Shown here in pieces: positions 13,254-20,805 of a stretch of 64,000 bases of DNA. The notes beneath the pieces are model-generated. The model was given only the letters and a program-made list of their open reading frames with translations. It was not told the origin of the DNA and did no database searches. A program made the translations under genes and the position numbers. Origin of the DNA: a virus; the IMG/VR virus record IMGVR_UViG_3300031669_000014, positions 16,565 through 80,564 of that record; one strand, written 5' to 3'. Numbering within the stretch: position 1 is the stretch's first letter; every line of letters begins with the position of its first letter.

Positions 13254-16011
13254 TGGTGGTCACCTCCGGGAAATGTTTCTGCGATACTCTAATGCAAAAC
13301 AACTCAATCTCACTCGCCCACAGAGTTTTTATTCCTGCTCGTTGACCAGCCAGCGGGAAGCCGGCCAGCCCATCAAATAAACTGCCAAGCGTTTTCAGCC
13401 CCAGAACTTCGGTTATCCTCCGCATTATCCACTCGACACATGGTATCGCCAACCCGTTTCCGATTGCTTTATACTTTGCTGTATCCGATGCCCCAGGGAT
13501 GTTAGTCCATCCGTCTGGAAGTCCCTGGAGGCGTTCTGCCTCAAGGGGAGTTAATCTACGGACTGCATAACCGGTAAATACTGGTTTACTTTGACCATCA
13601 TCGGATCTCCGTACTTCTTGAACCTCTGATAATGCTTGTCGCAAAATCCGTATCCCTTTACTAGCTTCCCGCATATTAAGCAAAATTTCTTCTGACTGTG
13701 CTTTAAGTTGTGGCAACTCCGGCAAAGTCTCTCTAAATTCTCCGGTTCGTTGTTTGTCCAATCCTCGTCCTTGTGGTGAACATCCAGCGCATTCGGCTTG
13801 CCACACTCCGAACAGGGACCGGGGGGAATCAATTTCTGCGATCTGCCGTGGTTTGTCCTCCAGTTGTCCGTTTCTATCTTCGGCTTGTTTCTGAACCCTT
13901 CGGCCATACAATTTTGATTGCAATACTTCCTCTTGTTGAAGTGAAGCAAGGATTCCATGTCCCCATTTGGAAAACGCTTCCTCTCCAATTTCTTTCCGCA
14001 GTGCTCGCAATATCTCAATGGTGTTTCTTTCATCGGCATTACCATCAATTTCACTCCCTTTTGGTTCAATAACAATATTGTCAGTGTCGCCCCGATGTGA
14101 CATATTTGCCTTGGCTAAAAGCGTGTTGGCCGGGGCAGGATAAGCCACCGCTTGTCCTCCAGCCAAATCAAGAGTATAAGCAACTTCTTCGCATATCCCT
14201 AACCCATTCGATCCGGTCTGGTCAGTCTTGCATACATAGGTTGGTTGAGCAACAAACGTCTGCTGTTTCATCCCCGGTTCTGCCGCCAATGCCCCGGCTT
14301 TACCTTTTAAATCTCTTACCTCGTCGCGCTGGTTTTGGGCAAAGACTATAGGTTCCACAACATACGTCGTACTACTTGGCTTATCTGCCTTGCTTGCCTG
14401 TGACCGCAGGGTGTGGGTTATTTCATGTTGGCCACCAGGACCGTAAGCCACAGGTATCAATGTTTCCGTCTCCGGGTCATATCGCCGACCGGTCCCGGTC
14501 GTTACGCACTGGGCAACGGCGTGAGCAGCACCCCGGCTATCAAGCGTAAACATCTTGCCATCATCCCTAAAACCCGGCCCTTGCGCCCCAGCTTCGTCCT
14601 TGCGCCCAATAATGCTGTGTTGAATAGCTATACACTGCGTCGCTCGATCAGTGTCCAAAGCACCTATTACGGGTCCGTTTACGTGGTCTTGGCGACCGTT
14701 AAAGGCGATTGGCAGCAGATACAATCCTGTTTTTGCCCCGCCTCCACCACCACCAGCTTTCAAAGTTACGCTTTTCCTGGCATTTATTGTTATACGGTCT
14801 GATGTTTGGTCAAGGTTGACTGTTGTTTCAACGCCATCTCCAACACAGGCGGCAACTTCTTCCCTCGCTTTTCGGCCCTCCGGAGAATCCCCTGACAGGC
14901 TTTGCTCGACAAAAAGTATTTCTCCGGCACATTCGCCTCCAAAATGTCGCTCAAGTTGCTCTGTACAGTTGGATGCTCTATCGAGATAATCATTCCAACG
15001 CTGAACCCATTCCAGTTCTGTAAACAAGTTGCTGCTTGACTGTCTCGCATAGTTCATACACTCCTTTGTCACGGTTAAAAGTAACGATTCCGAGTTGTAG
15101 AAGTCCTGGTAAGAGTTGCTCAACTGAACGATGAGCTCTGCCATGCTCAGACCTAGAAGTGAACAGGTGTAAATTGTCAATTGTGTCGTGTTGCTTATCA
15201 GTGTCGATGTGGTGGACGAGTTCGCCAGGCTGTAGGCTTCTTCCCAAATGTTCTTCCATAACTTCAATATGTCTGAATATCTCTTTTCGTTTGCCGTTCT
15301 TGTCTGGTGGTCTTCTAATTGCATATCCCTTTGTAAATCTATAATCAACGTGCCTAAATGGGACTCCAAGCTTTTGTGCTCTATCAGAAGTATCGTTAAT
15401 GTCTCTGCCAAGTTCTCCAGCAATATCAACCAGTTTTCTTCCGTTTTTATTCCGAATAACCTCATCCTCCGCAGTAGTCCATCTTTTGCATCTTTTTTTA
15501 GGGGATAGTCCGATTTTAACAGCTCGATGCCTGACGCTCGTAATTGTTCTACCAAGACGTATTGCAATATCTCGATGATTAGTTGAGTAATAATGCTCAC
15601 GGATATAATCGTCTTGTTCTGGAGTATATAATTTACGCTTACCCATACTGCAAAAATCCTCCTTCTGCGCTGCGGAACCCCCATATTCTGAGCATCCAAA
15701 ACAGTCATATCAACTACAAAACCAAGTTCCTCCATGGAATCCAATACCGACTCAATATCTTTACTGCCATTACTCGAAAATGCCCCTGGAACATTTTCCC
15801 ATATGCAAACTTTTGGGTATTCTCCGTTGGTGGCTGATTGCATTTCATGGATTATCCTCACCGCCTCGTTAAAAAGTCCTGACCTTGCACCTTCCAGACC
15901 AGCACGTTTACCGGCCACACTCAAGTCCTGGCAGGGTGAGCCGAAGGTTATTATGTCAACGGGGGCTATTCTGCCGCCGTGGATGTCGGTTACACTGCCA
16001 AGGTGCTTCAA
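13207..16011 (-). CDS. Circularly permuted C5 cytosine DNA methyltransferase with insertions
   Basis: A 934-codon frame starting at TTG 16011 after GAGGTGATCACC. Motif order is IV (GSPCQDL, residues 24-30), VI (WENVPG, 71-76), VIII (PQRRRR, 113-118), then target-recognition sequence, IX/X (RRLTPLEAERLQG; YKAIGNGLAIP), and only then motif I (SLFDGLAGFPLA, from about 878) and II (WASEIE). Usual enzymes begin with motif I, so the gene is permuted between motifs II and III. Residues about 123-352 are the other-frame reading of an HNH gene, and residues about 655-820 overlap a second one. It lies between the helicase-loader gene and the 12942-13253 gene, which are adjacent in phage B. Whether it makes active enzyme is uncertain. 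Confidence 0.75.
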   Translation of the reverse strand: MKHLGSVTDIHGGRIAPVDIITFGSPCQDLSVAGKRAGLEGARSGLFNEAVRIIHEMQSATNGEYPKVCIWENVPGAFSSNGSKDIESVLDSMEELGFVVDMTVLDAQNMGVPQRRRRIFAVWVSVNYILQNKTIISVSIITQLIIEILQYVLVEQLRASGIELLKSDYPLKKDAKDGLLRRMRLFGIKTEENWLILLENLAETLTILLIEHKSLESHLGTLIIDLQRDMQLEDHQTRTANEKRYSDILKLWKNIWEEAYSLANSSTTSTLISNTTQLTIYTCSLLGLSMAELIVQLSNSYQDFYNSESLLLTVTKECMNYARQSSSNLFTELEWVQRWNDYLDRASNCTEQLERHFGGECAGEILFVEQSLSGDSPEGRKAREEVAACVGDGVETTVNLDQTSDRITINARKSVTLKAGGGGGGAKTGLYLLPIAFNGRQDHVNGPVIGALDTDRATQCIAIQHSIIGRKDEAGAQGPGFRDDGKMFTLDSRGAAHAVAQCVTTGTGRRYDPETETLIPVAYGPGGQHEITHTLRSQASKADKPSSTTYVVEPIVFAQNQRDEVRDLKGKAGALAAEPGMKQQTFVAQPTYVCKTDQTGSNGLGICEEVAYTLDLAGGQAVAYPAPANTLLAKANMSHRGDTDNIVIEPKGSEIDGNADERNTIEILRALRKEIGEEAFSKWGHGILASLQQEEVLQSKLYGRRVQKQAEDRNGQLEDKPRQIAEIDSPRSLFGVWQAECAGCSPQGRGLDKQRTGEFRETLPELPQLKAQSEEILLNMREASKGIRILRQALSEVQEVRRSDDGQSKPVFTGYAVRRLTPLEAERLQGLPDGWTNIPGASDTAKYKAIGNGLAIPCVEWIMRRITEVLGLKTLGSLFDGLAGFPLAGQRAGIKTLWASEIELFCIRVSQKHFPEVTTNAIPSHVTQTQHPHN
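13551..14045 (-). CDS. HNH endonuclease overlapping the methyltransferase in another frame
   Basis: A 164-aa protein wholly inside the methyltransferase frame. It has an N-terminal zinc finger (YCEHCGKKLERKRF, YCNQNCMAEGF), the HNH core CSECGKPNALDVHHKDED with RLCRSCHNLKH, and a C-terminal CLICGKLVKGYGFCDKH finger, matching a common phage HNH family. AAGGGAG lies 8 bases before ATG 14045, so it can be translated alone. The other frame here (EILRALRKEIGEEAF, EILLNMREASKG) also looks like real methyltransferase spacer protein. Confidence 0.75.
   Translation of the reverse strand: MVMPMKETPLRYCEHCGKKLERKRFPNGDMESLLHFNKRKYCNQNCMAEGFRNKPKIETDNWRTNHGRSQKLIPPGPCSECGKPNALDVHHKDEDWTNNEPENLERLCRSCHNLKHSQKKFCLICGKLVKGYGFCDKHYQRFKKYGDPMMVKVNQYLPVMQSVD
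14790..15050 (-). other. Third-frame conserved segment in the methyltransferase
   Basis: In a third frame this stretch encodes VPEKYFLSSKACQGILRR and EKRGKKLPPVLEMAL, which resembles a segment I know from phage cytosine methyltransferases. The main frame in the same bases reads FGGECAGEILFVEQSLSG, also typical of such enzymes. Which frame is used is unclear; this ORF stops soon after. It may be a relic of a former frame or a frameshift product. Confidence 0.35.
14990..15646 (-). CDS. HNH endonuclease inserted in the methyltransferase gene
   Basis: A 218-aa protein starting at ATG 15646, 11 bases after AAGGAGG. The N-terminal 75 residues hold two Myb/HTH-like repeats (YTPEQDDYIREHY; WTTAEDEVIRN), the C-terminal half the HNH nuclease (GELVHHIDTDKQHD, then IDNLHLFTSRSEH). 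It is placed immediately after the PQRRRRIFAV motif VIII codons and ends about 75 bases before the methyltransferase homology resumes. There is no room for a group I intron. The methyltransferase frame stays open across the insertion. Confidence 0.82.
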   Translation of the reverse strand: MGKRKLYTPEQDDYIREHYYSTNHRDIAIRLGRTITSVRHRAVKIGLSPKKRCKRWTTAEDEVIRNKNGRKLVDIAGELGRDINDTSDRAQKLGVPFRHVDYRFTKGYAIRRPPDKNGKRKEIFRHIEVMEEHLGRSLQPGELVHHIDTDKQHDTIDNLHLFTSRSEHGRAHRSVEQLLPGLLQLGIVTFNRDKGVYELCETVKQQLVYRTGMGSALE

Positions 16012-16026
16012 CGGTGATCACCTCGC

Positions 16027-16464
16027 CTAAAAGTTAACATCAATCTTTTCCCCTTGCAGGATCCGCCGGTCTGTCTGCGTCGCCCAGCTCGGGGCCATCG
16101 GCCAGCCGTTTAATCTGTCGCCTGCCTTACACGGGCACCGGCAGTAGCGATCTTCCCCTTCCTGTAAAACTGTGATATAACCCCCGCCGCCACAAACGGA
16201 GCAACCCGTTTTTTTTAGTGGCTGAAAGGCTGTATTGCGCTGATCGTCCTTAATACTTTGTATTGCGCCCTGGATATCTGCAACCGTGGGGAAGAATTTT
16301 GCCGTGGCCAGCACCTTTTTAAGCGCTTCTTTAACCTGCGGATAAGGTAATTCCCCTAACATTTCTTCCCAAGTCATCCCAATTTGTACAAGTTCTTTAT
16401 TCTGGATACTTGGGAAACTTCCATAAGCTAGAGTTATTAAACTTTTAATCTCCTGTTTATTCAC
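16027..16464 (-). CDS. G39P-like replicative helicase loader
   Basis: A 145-aa protein. The N-terminal helices (EEMLGELPYPQVKEALKKVL) and FFPTVADIQGAI match the G39P loader/inhibitor family of SPP1-like phages. The C-terminal half has a zinc cluster, CSVCGGGGY and YCRCPC. It would bring the host replicative helicase to the phage origin. It follows the initiator with an 8-bp overlap. The phage B copy (55322-55765) is about 85% identical. Confidence 0.75.
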   Translation of the reverse strand: MNKQEIKSLITLAYGSFPSIQNKELVQIGMTWEEMLGELPYPQVKEALKKVLATAKFFPTVADIQGAIQSIKDDQRNTAFQPLKKTGCSVCGGGGYITVLQEGEDRYCRCPCKAGDRLNGWPMAPSWATQTDRRILQGEKIDVNF

Positions 16465-17227
16465 TGTTCGCCCACTCCTCTAAAGCCTGTCTTCCGGTTG
16501 ACCAACCTTCCTGGCTTTGTCCGCCCTCATGGTATTCATCCTCCCAACCTTTAGCATTTAGCCAGGTTGCCGGATGGGGAATCCATTTCCCATTTTCCTT
16601 TGTCCACCCCGCCGAAGTCTTGGCCCGCTTTAACGCATCAAGAATGACTGCTAGAAGCTGTTCGTCCGGTTTGATTTTATTCCATGCTTTTTCAGCCTGG
16701 CCCTTAGACTTTTTATTTGGATATGATTGCCAAAATTCGTCAAACATTTCTTGATGATTTATTTTTTCTTGCGCAAGTATTTTAAGATCTTTATTCTTTA
16801 CATTCTTTACATTCTTTACATTCTTGTTTGTGTTCATTTGTTGTTCATTTGCTGTTCGTTTGTTGTTCATTTGTTGTTCATTTTGTTGTTCAGGTTGGTC
16901 CCCTTCCCCCTGATAAAAAGCCCAATTCTCAATGGTTACAATAGAAAATTTGTTGTTCGGCTGGATGACCAATCTTTCACTCGATTCTAATTTTTTTACG
17001 TAACGATACAGTGACGAGGGATGTAGCTTTAATTCTGCCGCAGCCTTGTCTCTGCCGAAGACAAATTGCCCTGGTTTTAGGATAACTTTTTGAAGTCCAA
17101 CAAGTTGCTCATGCTCTTTATGACTGGCTTTAAGTAAACACCACACCCAAACTTTAAGGAGGTTCTCATTGTCAAATAACGGGTTGTCTAATAAACACCG
17201 GTGAAGCTTGATGTAGCCGCTTGCCAT
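16457..17227 (-). CDS. Phage replication initiator (O/DnaD-like) with internal iterons
   Basis: A 256-aa protein. Residues 1-110 are a winged-helix domain (GYIKLHRCLLDNPLF, VILKPGQFVFGRDKAA) like N-terminal domains of phage initiators. A low-complexity Asn/Gln/Lys linker (NEQQMNN, NVKNVKNVKN) follows, encoded by tandem repeats that probably are the origin. The C-terminal domain (MFDEFWQSYPNKKSKGQAEKA...) differs from that of phage B (55752-56495), so the two proteins share the DNA-binding half and swap the other. Confidence 0.8.
   Translation of the reverse strand: MASGYIKLHRCLLDNPLFDNENLLKVWVWCLLKASHKEHEQLVGLQKVILKPGQFVFGRDKAAAELKLHPSSLYRYVKKLESSERLVIQPNNKFSIVTIENWAFYQGEGDQPEQQNEQQMNNKRTANEQQMNTNKNVKNVKNVKNKDLKILAQEKINHQEMFDEFWQSYPNKKSKGQAEKAWNKIKPDEQLLAVILDALKRAKTSAGWTKENGKWIPHPATWLNAKGWEDEYHEGGQSQEGWSTGRQALEEWANSE
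16792..16893. repeat. Iteron-like repeats, probable replication origin of phage A
   Basis: Within the initiator gene the plus strand has ATTCTTTAC three times, then six imperfect copies of TTGTTGTTCAT. Tandem repeats inside the initiator linker are the usual origin arrangement in lambda-like and many Gram-positive phages. The phage B gene has the same tract at 56059-56160. Confidence 0.65.
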
Positions 17228-17292
17228 CCCCGCGCCTCCCGCTCATATCTGATCTCCCCACGCCGGCTATGCCGCCCTTACCCCCCGTGACT

Positions 17293-17448
17293 CTAAAACA
17301 AACTCAACTGGTCAAGATTCTTTGCCGCCATTGGATTCAGCCAACACTCCCCGCACGTCCGCCGGTGTAACTCCGTCTCTCTGCTCACGGTACACTTGGA
17401 GAGGCACCCCTCGCGGCGGACTTGGCAGCGGCAGGTTGGGTTTGTCAC
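17293..17448 (-). CDS. Cysteine-rich mini protein
   Basis: A 51-aa protein starting with a GTG that overlaps the upstream TGA. It has CRCQVRREGCLSKC and TCGECWLNP, six cysteines in a probable metal-binding fold. Phage B carries a shortened relative of the same beginning near 58374. Function unknown. Confidence 0.65.
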   Translation of the reverse strand: MTNPTCRCQVRREGCLSKCTVSRETELHRRTCGECWLNPMAAKNLDQLSLF

Positions 17449-17567
17449 GCCTTCTCCCCCTCCTTCGGCGGCGGCACATCAGCTCCGCACTCTACACAGC
17501 GCCAGGTCCCCTCCGCATCTTCCGACCAGCGCTCTTCCCCGCATCCGGGGCAAATCCTTTTAACCAA
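17445..17567 (-). CDS. Zinc-ribbon mini protein
   Basis: A 40-aa protein with ICPGCGE and WRCVECGA, a complete CxxC...CxxC ribbon, ending PPPKEGEKA. TTG 17567 is preceded by GGAGGTG. The phage B gene at 59163-59297 has the same ending PPPKEGKK and the same kind of ribbon. Confidence 0.7.
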   Translation of the reverse strand: MVKRICPGCGEERWSEDAEGTWRCVECGADVPPPKEGEKA

Positions 17568-17712
17568 CGGTTGTCACCTCCAACGCCCGGTAATACTCCA
17601 CGACCAGCCGGTCAACTACCAAACTCTGCGCTAATATCCCCGGCGCTCCAAGCGTCATCTTCCGCAGCTTCTTTTGTTCCCGGCGAAGTTCGCGGTATAT
17701 GCGGTCAATCAT
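17560..17712 (-). CDS. Small helical protein, possibly Spo0E-like
   Basis: A 50-aa protein of two helices (IYRELRREQKKLRK; LAQSLVVDRLVVEYYRAL). The second helix recalls the SQELDxLI helix of Spo0E-type aspartyl-phosphate phosphatases, but the QEL is not exact. ATG 17712 has AAGGTGG upstream and overlaps the preceding stop region. Confidence 0.55.
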   Translation of the reverse strand: MIDRIYRELRREQKKLRKMTLGAPGILAQSLVVDRLVVEYYRALEVTTVG

Positions 17713-18115
17713 CTACGGCCACCTTCTTCCCCGGCAATCCCCAAAGAATCTCATCCCAGCCAAGGTTAAACGCAAGCAACCCAAATTGCCACCCCTCATC
17801 ATGCCTTGTGTCGTGCAGCGCCTTATATCCTTCCTCCCTACTTTTGGTGGCAACACCGGGATTATGTTGGCACGTCATACCGACATACAGTCCCTGCATC
17901 CGGCATATCTGCGGCCTCGCCTCGTAGACAGAGCAACGGTTGTTTTCGATGTCACGCAGGGGGCAGGTGGAAAATCCTCTCTTTTGGTTTTGCAGGCGGG
18001 CTACTTCCTCTTGGGAAAACTGGCGGACTTCCCTCCGAATCATGCGTAACTCGTCGGAATTTACCGGGATGATACCGCAGCACCGGCCACAATTTTGGCA
18101 GGTAAAAGTTGGCAT
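17705..18115 (-). CDS. YkgJ-type zinc/iron-chelating cysteine cluster protein
   Basis: A 136-aa protein beginning MPTFTCQNCGRCCG, with later CPLRDIENNRCSVYEARPQIC and CQHNPG. The spacing CxxCxxCC ... C...C matches the YkgJ/CxxCxxCC family that binds Fe-S or zinc. ATG 18115 follows GGAG. Its role in a phage is unknown; it precedes the annealing protein's neighbours in the recombination segment. Confidence 0.8.
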   Translation of the reverse strand: MPTFTCQNCGRCCGIIPVNSDELRMIRREVRQFSQEEVARLQNQKRGFSTCPLRDIENNRCSVYEARPQICRMQGLYVGMTCQHNPGVATKSREEGYKALHDTRHDEGWQFGLLAFNLGWDEILWGLPGKKVAVDD

Positions 18116-18128
18116 GTGATCACGCTCC

Positions 18129-18848
18129 TTAGAATGGTACTTCCGAATCGTCAAACCAAACTTCCTCACCGTTTTCCAGTTTACCGAGAAATTCGATGAA
18201 ATCGCTGGCATTCTTCTTCGTTAATTGCTTGCTGTCGTCAACCTTATATCGCTGCCGCATCATCTTTTTAACATCTTCCGGCTTAATGCTCATTTTTGTC
18301 GTCACGGCATAGATTTTCTTGCGTTGTGGATCAGATAATAATTCTCCGTTTTGTGGCTGTGATTGCACTGGAGGCTGCTGTGGTTTGTCTGGTTGGCTTG
18401 GTAGTGTCTGTGTTGGTTTATTATATTTGGTCTTATCCTTATCCCAGTAGACATCTGCCCCAAAACCCAATGCTTTACATGAAACACTTATGGCATCGGT
18501 CAAAGCCATCTTGAAACATTCATCAGATACATAGGGACCATTTCTTTCATTCGCCACAAATGCGCTTCCCCCAGTCCCTGGGATAGCCTCAGACCATTCG
18601 CCGTCAACCTTGATGAATAAATCTATATTTACAAATGCCGCCATTTCACCTGTGCCACCAGTTTCAAGCCATTGTTTTGTTATCGAATATCTCCAACCAA
18701 CTCCACACATTCCAAACTGTTCAGTTAGTTGCTTAAGCCTCCACATGGGGTTAATATCACTTTTACCCTTTAGCCTACCAGCTTGTATCTCCTTAAGTGC
18801 AGTAGGCGGTACCGTTCTAACCTTTTCCCATATTTCTAAGTTATCCAC
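18129..18848 (-). CDS. DUF1071/Sak3-like single-strand annealing protein
   Basis: A 239-aa protein. Core motifs are MCGVGWRYSITKQW, VNIDLFIKVDGEW, GGSAFVANERNGPY, then SDECFKMALTDAISVSCKALG and GADVYWDKDKTKY, which match the DUF1071 group of phage Rad52-like annealing proteins. A Pro/Gln-rich linker leads to a C-terminal helical domain. It would pair complementary strands in phage recombination. Phage B uses an ERF-type protein instead. Confidence 0.82.
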   Translation of the reverse strand: MDNLEIWEKVRTVPPTALKEIQAGRLKGKSDINPMWRLKQLTEQFGMCGVGWRYSITKQWLETGGTGEMAAFVNIDLFIKVDGEWSEAIPGTGGSAFVANERNGPYVSDECFKMALTDAISVSCKALGFGADVYWDKDKTKYNKPTQTLPSQPDKPQQPPVQSQPQNGELLSDPQRKKIYAVTTKMSIKPEDVKKMMRQRYKVDDSKQLTKKNASDFIEFLGKLENGEEVWFDDSEVPF

Positions 18849-18911
18849 TATATCACCCCATATTATAGAGAGTTTACCGGGACCGGAGCCCCGGTTATAT
18901 TAGGGGGGGGG

Positions 18912-20222
18912 TTACACTGTTTGTGCATTAACTGCCTTAACTTCACCATCCTCGATGTAGATTCCAACCTCCCCGGTATCATTGACAATCTCAACCCATA
19001 CCTGCATGTCCTTGTCTTTCGCCATCTCCCTGATAACATTCATATTGTCACTATCAAGGAGGCTCCCATCGCGGATCCTTATTACCCGAATGTCAGGATT
19101 TAACGCCATCGCCATCGCCACGGATACTTTTATTTGCTCGGTTGTGCAGCATTGTTTGAATGGTATCGTGTTGAATATTACGCCGTCCTCATCAAAGCCC
19201 AGGCCTTCAATCGGGAAATTCGCCTCTTTGAGCATCTTGGCTTTCTGATCGTCGATAGCCTGAATCTTTACGGTTAGATCGTCACTATCAGCCTGCGCCT
19301 TTTTAATCTTGTCCTGGGTTGCGTTGTATTCATTGGCCGATCTGATGTCCTGGTTGGTCTTTTCAATGTTACTTAATTTTTCCTGGAAGGCGTCAATGTC
19401 AGGGTTAACCAGCGCATCAACCTTGGCTTTTAAATCCTTGCCATTAACATTCAGCCCATTAAGTATGGACTTGGTTTTATCCCGCGAAGTCTGGAGTTTA
19501 ATGATCTGATCCTGGAGGTCTTTGATCTTTTCGTCGATACTGACAATAGTTGTCCTATGTGTGGAGGCATCCTGTGACATTCGTTGAAGTTCGCGACGCT
19601 TCTCGTCGTTGGCGTTCTTCTGTTCCTGTGCCACCTTTATCTCGGCAAGGATATCTGAGGCGCTTACTTCCTCCACTGGGAGCCCATGAACAGGGCATTG
19701 CATCATCCCAAGGTGACTTTCATACTGCTTTAAGTCCCGGTTAACATCCCGGCGCTGTTCGTACAGTTTTGCCTTTTGACCATCTAATACCGCCGGGTCA
19801 ACCGGAAGCGAAACAAACTCCATGATTGTTTTAATCTGTGTCTTTTCGTCCTGCTGTGCGAAGGCCATTGGGTCGAAGGATAAGCGCCCCACAAGGCCGT
19901 CAAGCATCTTCTGGGGGGACTTGAAAGTAGCGCCTTCCCTGTTCTCCACGTACAGGGTACTCTTGTCGTTAGATGTCCATTTGCGGGTCACAATGATGTC
20001 GCCAAGGTCAAGTTTAACGCTAGCCCGTTTCTCTCCGTCCCTGACCGGCCTGACCATCTCCTTAGAGGCGTTGCCACCTGCCAAAGCTAACCATATACTG
20101 TCAAGGATACTGGTTTTCCCCTGGCCGTTTTTACCGCTGATAGTGACGATGTTACCGTCTGGAGTAATCTCCACCGCTTTAAGTTTCTTGATATTTTCAG
20201 CTTGCAGTTTAATAATTTTCAT
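18912..20222 (-). CDS. RecF/SMC-like AAA ATPase
   Basis: A 436-aa protein with Walker A SGKNGQGKTSIL near residue 34, a long coiled-coil middle (residues about 165-320) containing a zinc-hook-like CPVH, and a C-terminal half with TEQIKVSVAMAMALNPD in the signature region. This is the layout of phage RecF/Rad50-like ATPases that accompany annealing proteins. ATG 20222 follows AAGGATG. A run of nine G bases follows the gene. Confidence 0.82.
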   Translation of the reverse strand: MKIIKLQAENIKKLKAVEITPDGNIVTISGKNGQGKTSILDSIWLALAGGNASKEMVRPVRDGEKRASVKLDLGDIIVTRKWTSNDKSTLYVENREGATFKSPQKMLDGLVGRLSFDPMAFAQQDEKTQIKTIMEFVSLPVDPAVLDGQKAKLYEQRRDVNRDLKQYESHLGMMQCPVHGLPVEEVSASDILAEIKVAQEQKNANDEKRRELQRMSQDASTHRTTIVSIDEKIKDLQDQIIKLQTSRDKTKSILNGLNVNGKDLKAKVDALVNPDIDAFQEKLSNIEKTNQDIRSANEYNATQDKIKKAQADSDDLTVKIQAIDDQKAKMLKEANFPIEGLGFDEDGVIFNTIPFKQCCTTEQIKVSVAMAMALNPDIRVIRIRDGSLLDSDNMNVIREMAKDKDMQVWVEIVNDTGEVGIYIEDGEVKAVNAQTV

Positions 20223-20376
20223 TTGTATCATCCTTCCCACATCGTTTACAAAAGTAACCGCTTAATATTTGTACTCCACAGTTCCAGCAAAAGCATGGTT
20301 CCGACTGTTCATGTTGTTTTCGCAGGTGTACTATTGTTGTGCCTTCTATGTCCTGGGAATAGTTGTCGAGGTTCAT
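20209..20376 (-). CDS. Zinc-ribbon protein
   Basis: A 55-aa protein with CFCWNCGVQIL and YFCKRCGKDD, a zinc-ribbon with spacing CxxC...CxxC. ATG 20376 has GGAGGG upstream; its end overlaps the start of the ATPase gene. Probably a DNA/RNA-binding accessory. Confidence 0.75.
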   Translation of the reverse strand: MNLDNYSQDIEGTTIVHLRKQHEQSEPCFCWNCGVQILSGYFCKRCGKDDTNENY

Positions 20377-20389
20377 CGCTATCCCTCCG

Positions 20390-20587
20390 CTATAATCTCA
20401 AATTCTCCCGCAGTGCCGGCACCACTTCGCCGTCCGGTCGCTGCAACCGGTACACATCGCCCCGCAACCCTCGCTCCGGGCCACTGACGATAACCAGCGC
20501 CACCCCGGGTAGGAGTTTGTGTTCTGCGATGGCTCCCGGGGAGAGGCGGGTGGCTTGCGGGTGTTGTAGTCCTGGGTAACTATACAT
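20390..20587 (-). CDS. Small beta-rich conserved protein
   Basis: A 65-aa protein starting MYSYPGLQHPQATRL; the ATG overlaps the end of the previous gene. VIVSGPERGLRGDVYRLQRP has the look of a small KOW/SH3-like barrel. The phage B copy (61758-61955) is about 85% identical. Confidence 0.7.
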   Translation of the reverse strand: MYSYPGLQHPQATRLSPGAIAEHKLLPGVALVIVSGPERGLRGDVYRLQRPDGEVVPALRENLRL

Positions 20588-20792
20588 TCCCGATTTGCTT
20601 GTTGATTCGGTTGACAAGGGCGGTGAAGTCGGCGAAGTCTTCCCCGTTGAAGAGAGCGTCCCATCCCTTTATCTGTAAACTTATTGCATCAGGAGAAACT
20701 ATTTTAAGACAAAAATCGGTTCCTCCGGTAGGAGTAAACTTAGCCTTGATAATCGGCCTATCCTCGTCGTCGTAGGTGCACATTATTTCCAT
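20580..20792 (-). CDS. Conserved early protein, unknown
   Basis: A 70-aa protein ending DFTALVNRINKQIGNV, a C-terminus identical in the phage B protein at 61948-62184 while the N-terminal halves diverge. GGAGG precedes the ATG. No family recognised. Confidence 0.7.
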   Translation of the reverse strand: MEIMCTYDDEDRPIIKAKFTPTGGTDFCLKIVSPDAISLQIKGWDALFNGEDFADFTALVNRINKQIGNV

Positions 20793-20805
20793 GATTATCC
20801 TCCTT

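Noticed and set aside
14960-15646. Intein or group I intron in the methyltransferase
   Set aside because: No intein splice motifs are seen, the HNH gene is in a different frame from the host, and fewer than 80 bases remain for intron structure.
16792-16893. CRISPR-like array
   Set aside because: The repeats are 9-11 bp, tandem without unique spacers, and lie in a protein linker; they fit origin iterons.
17322-17927. 201-codon plus-strand ORF rich in Pro and Ser
   Set aside because: It is the antisense of three small zinc proteins with good starts and overlaps typical of an operon.
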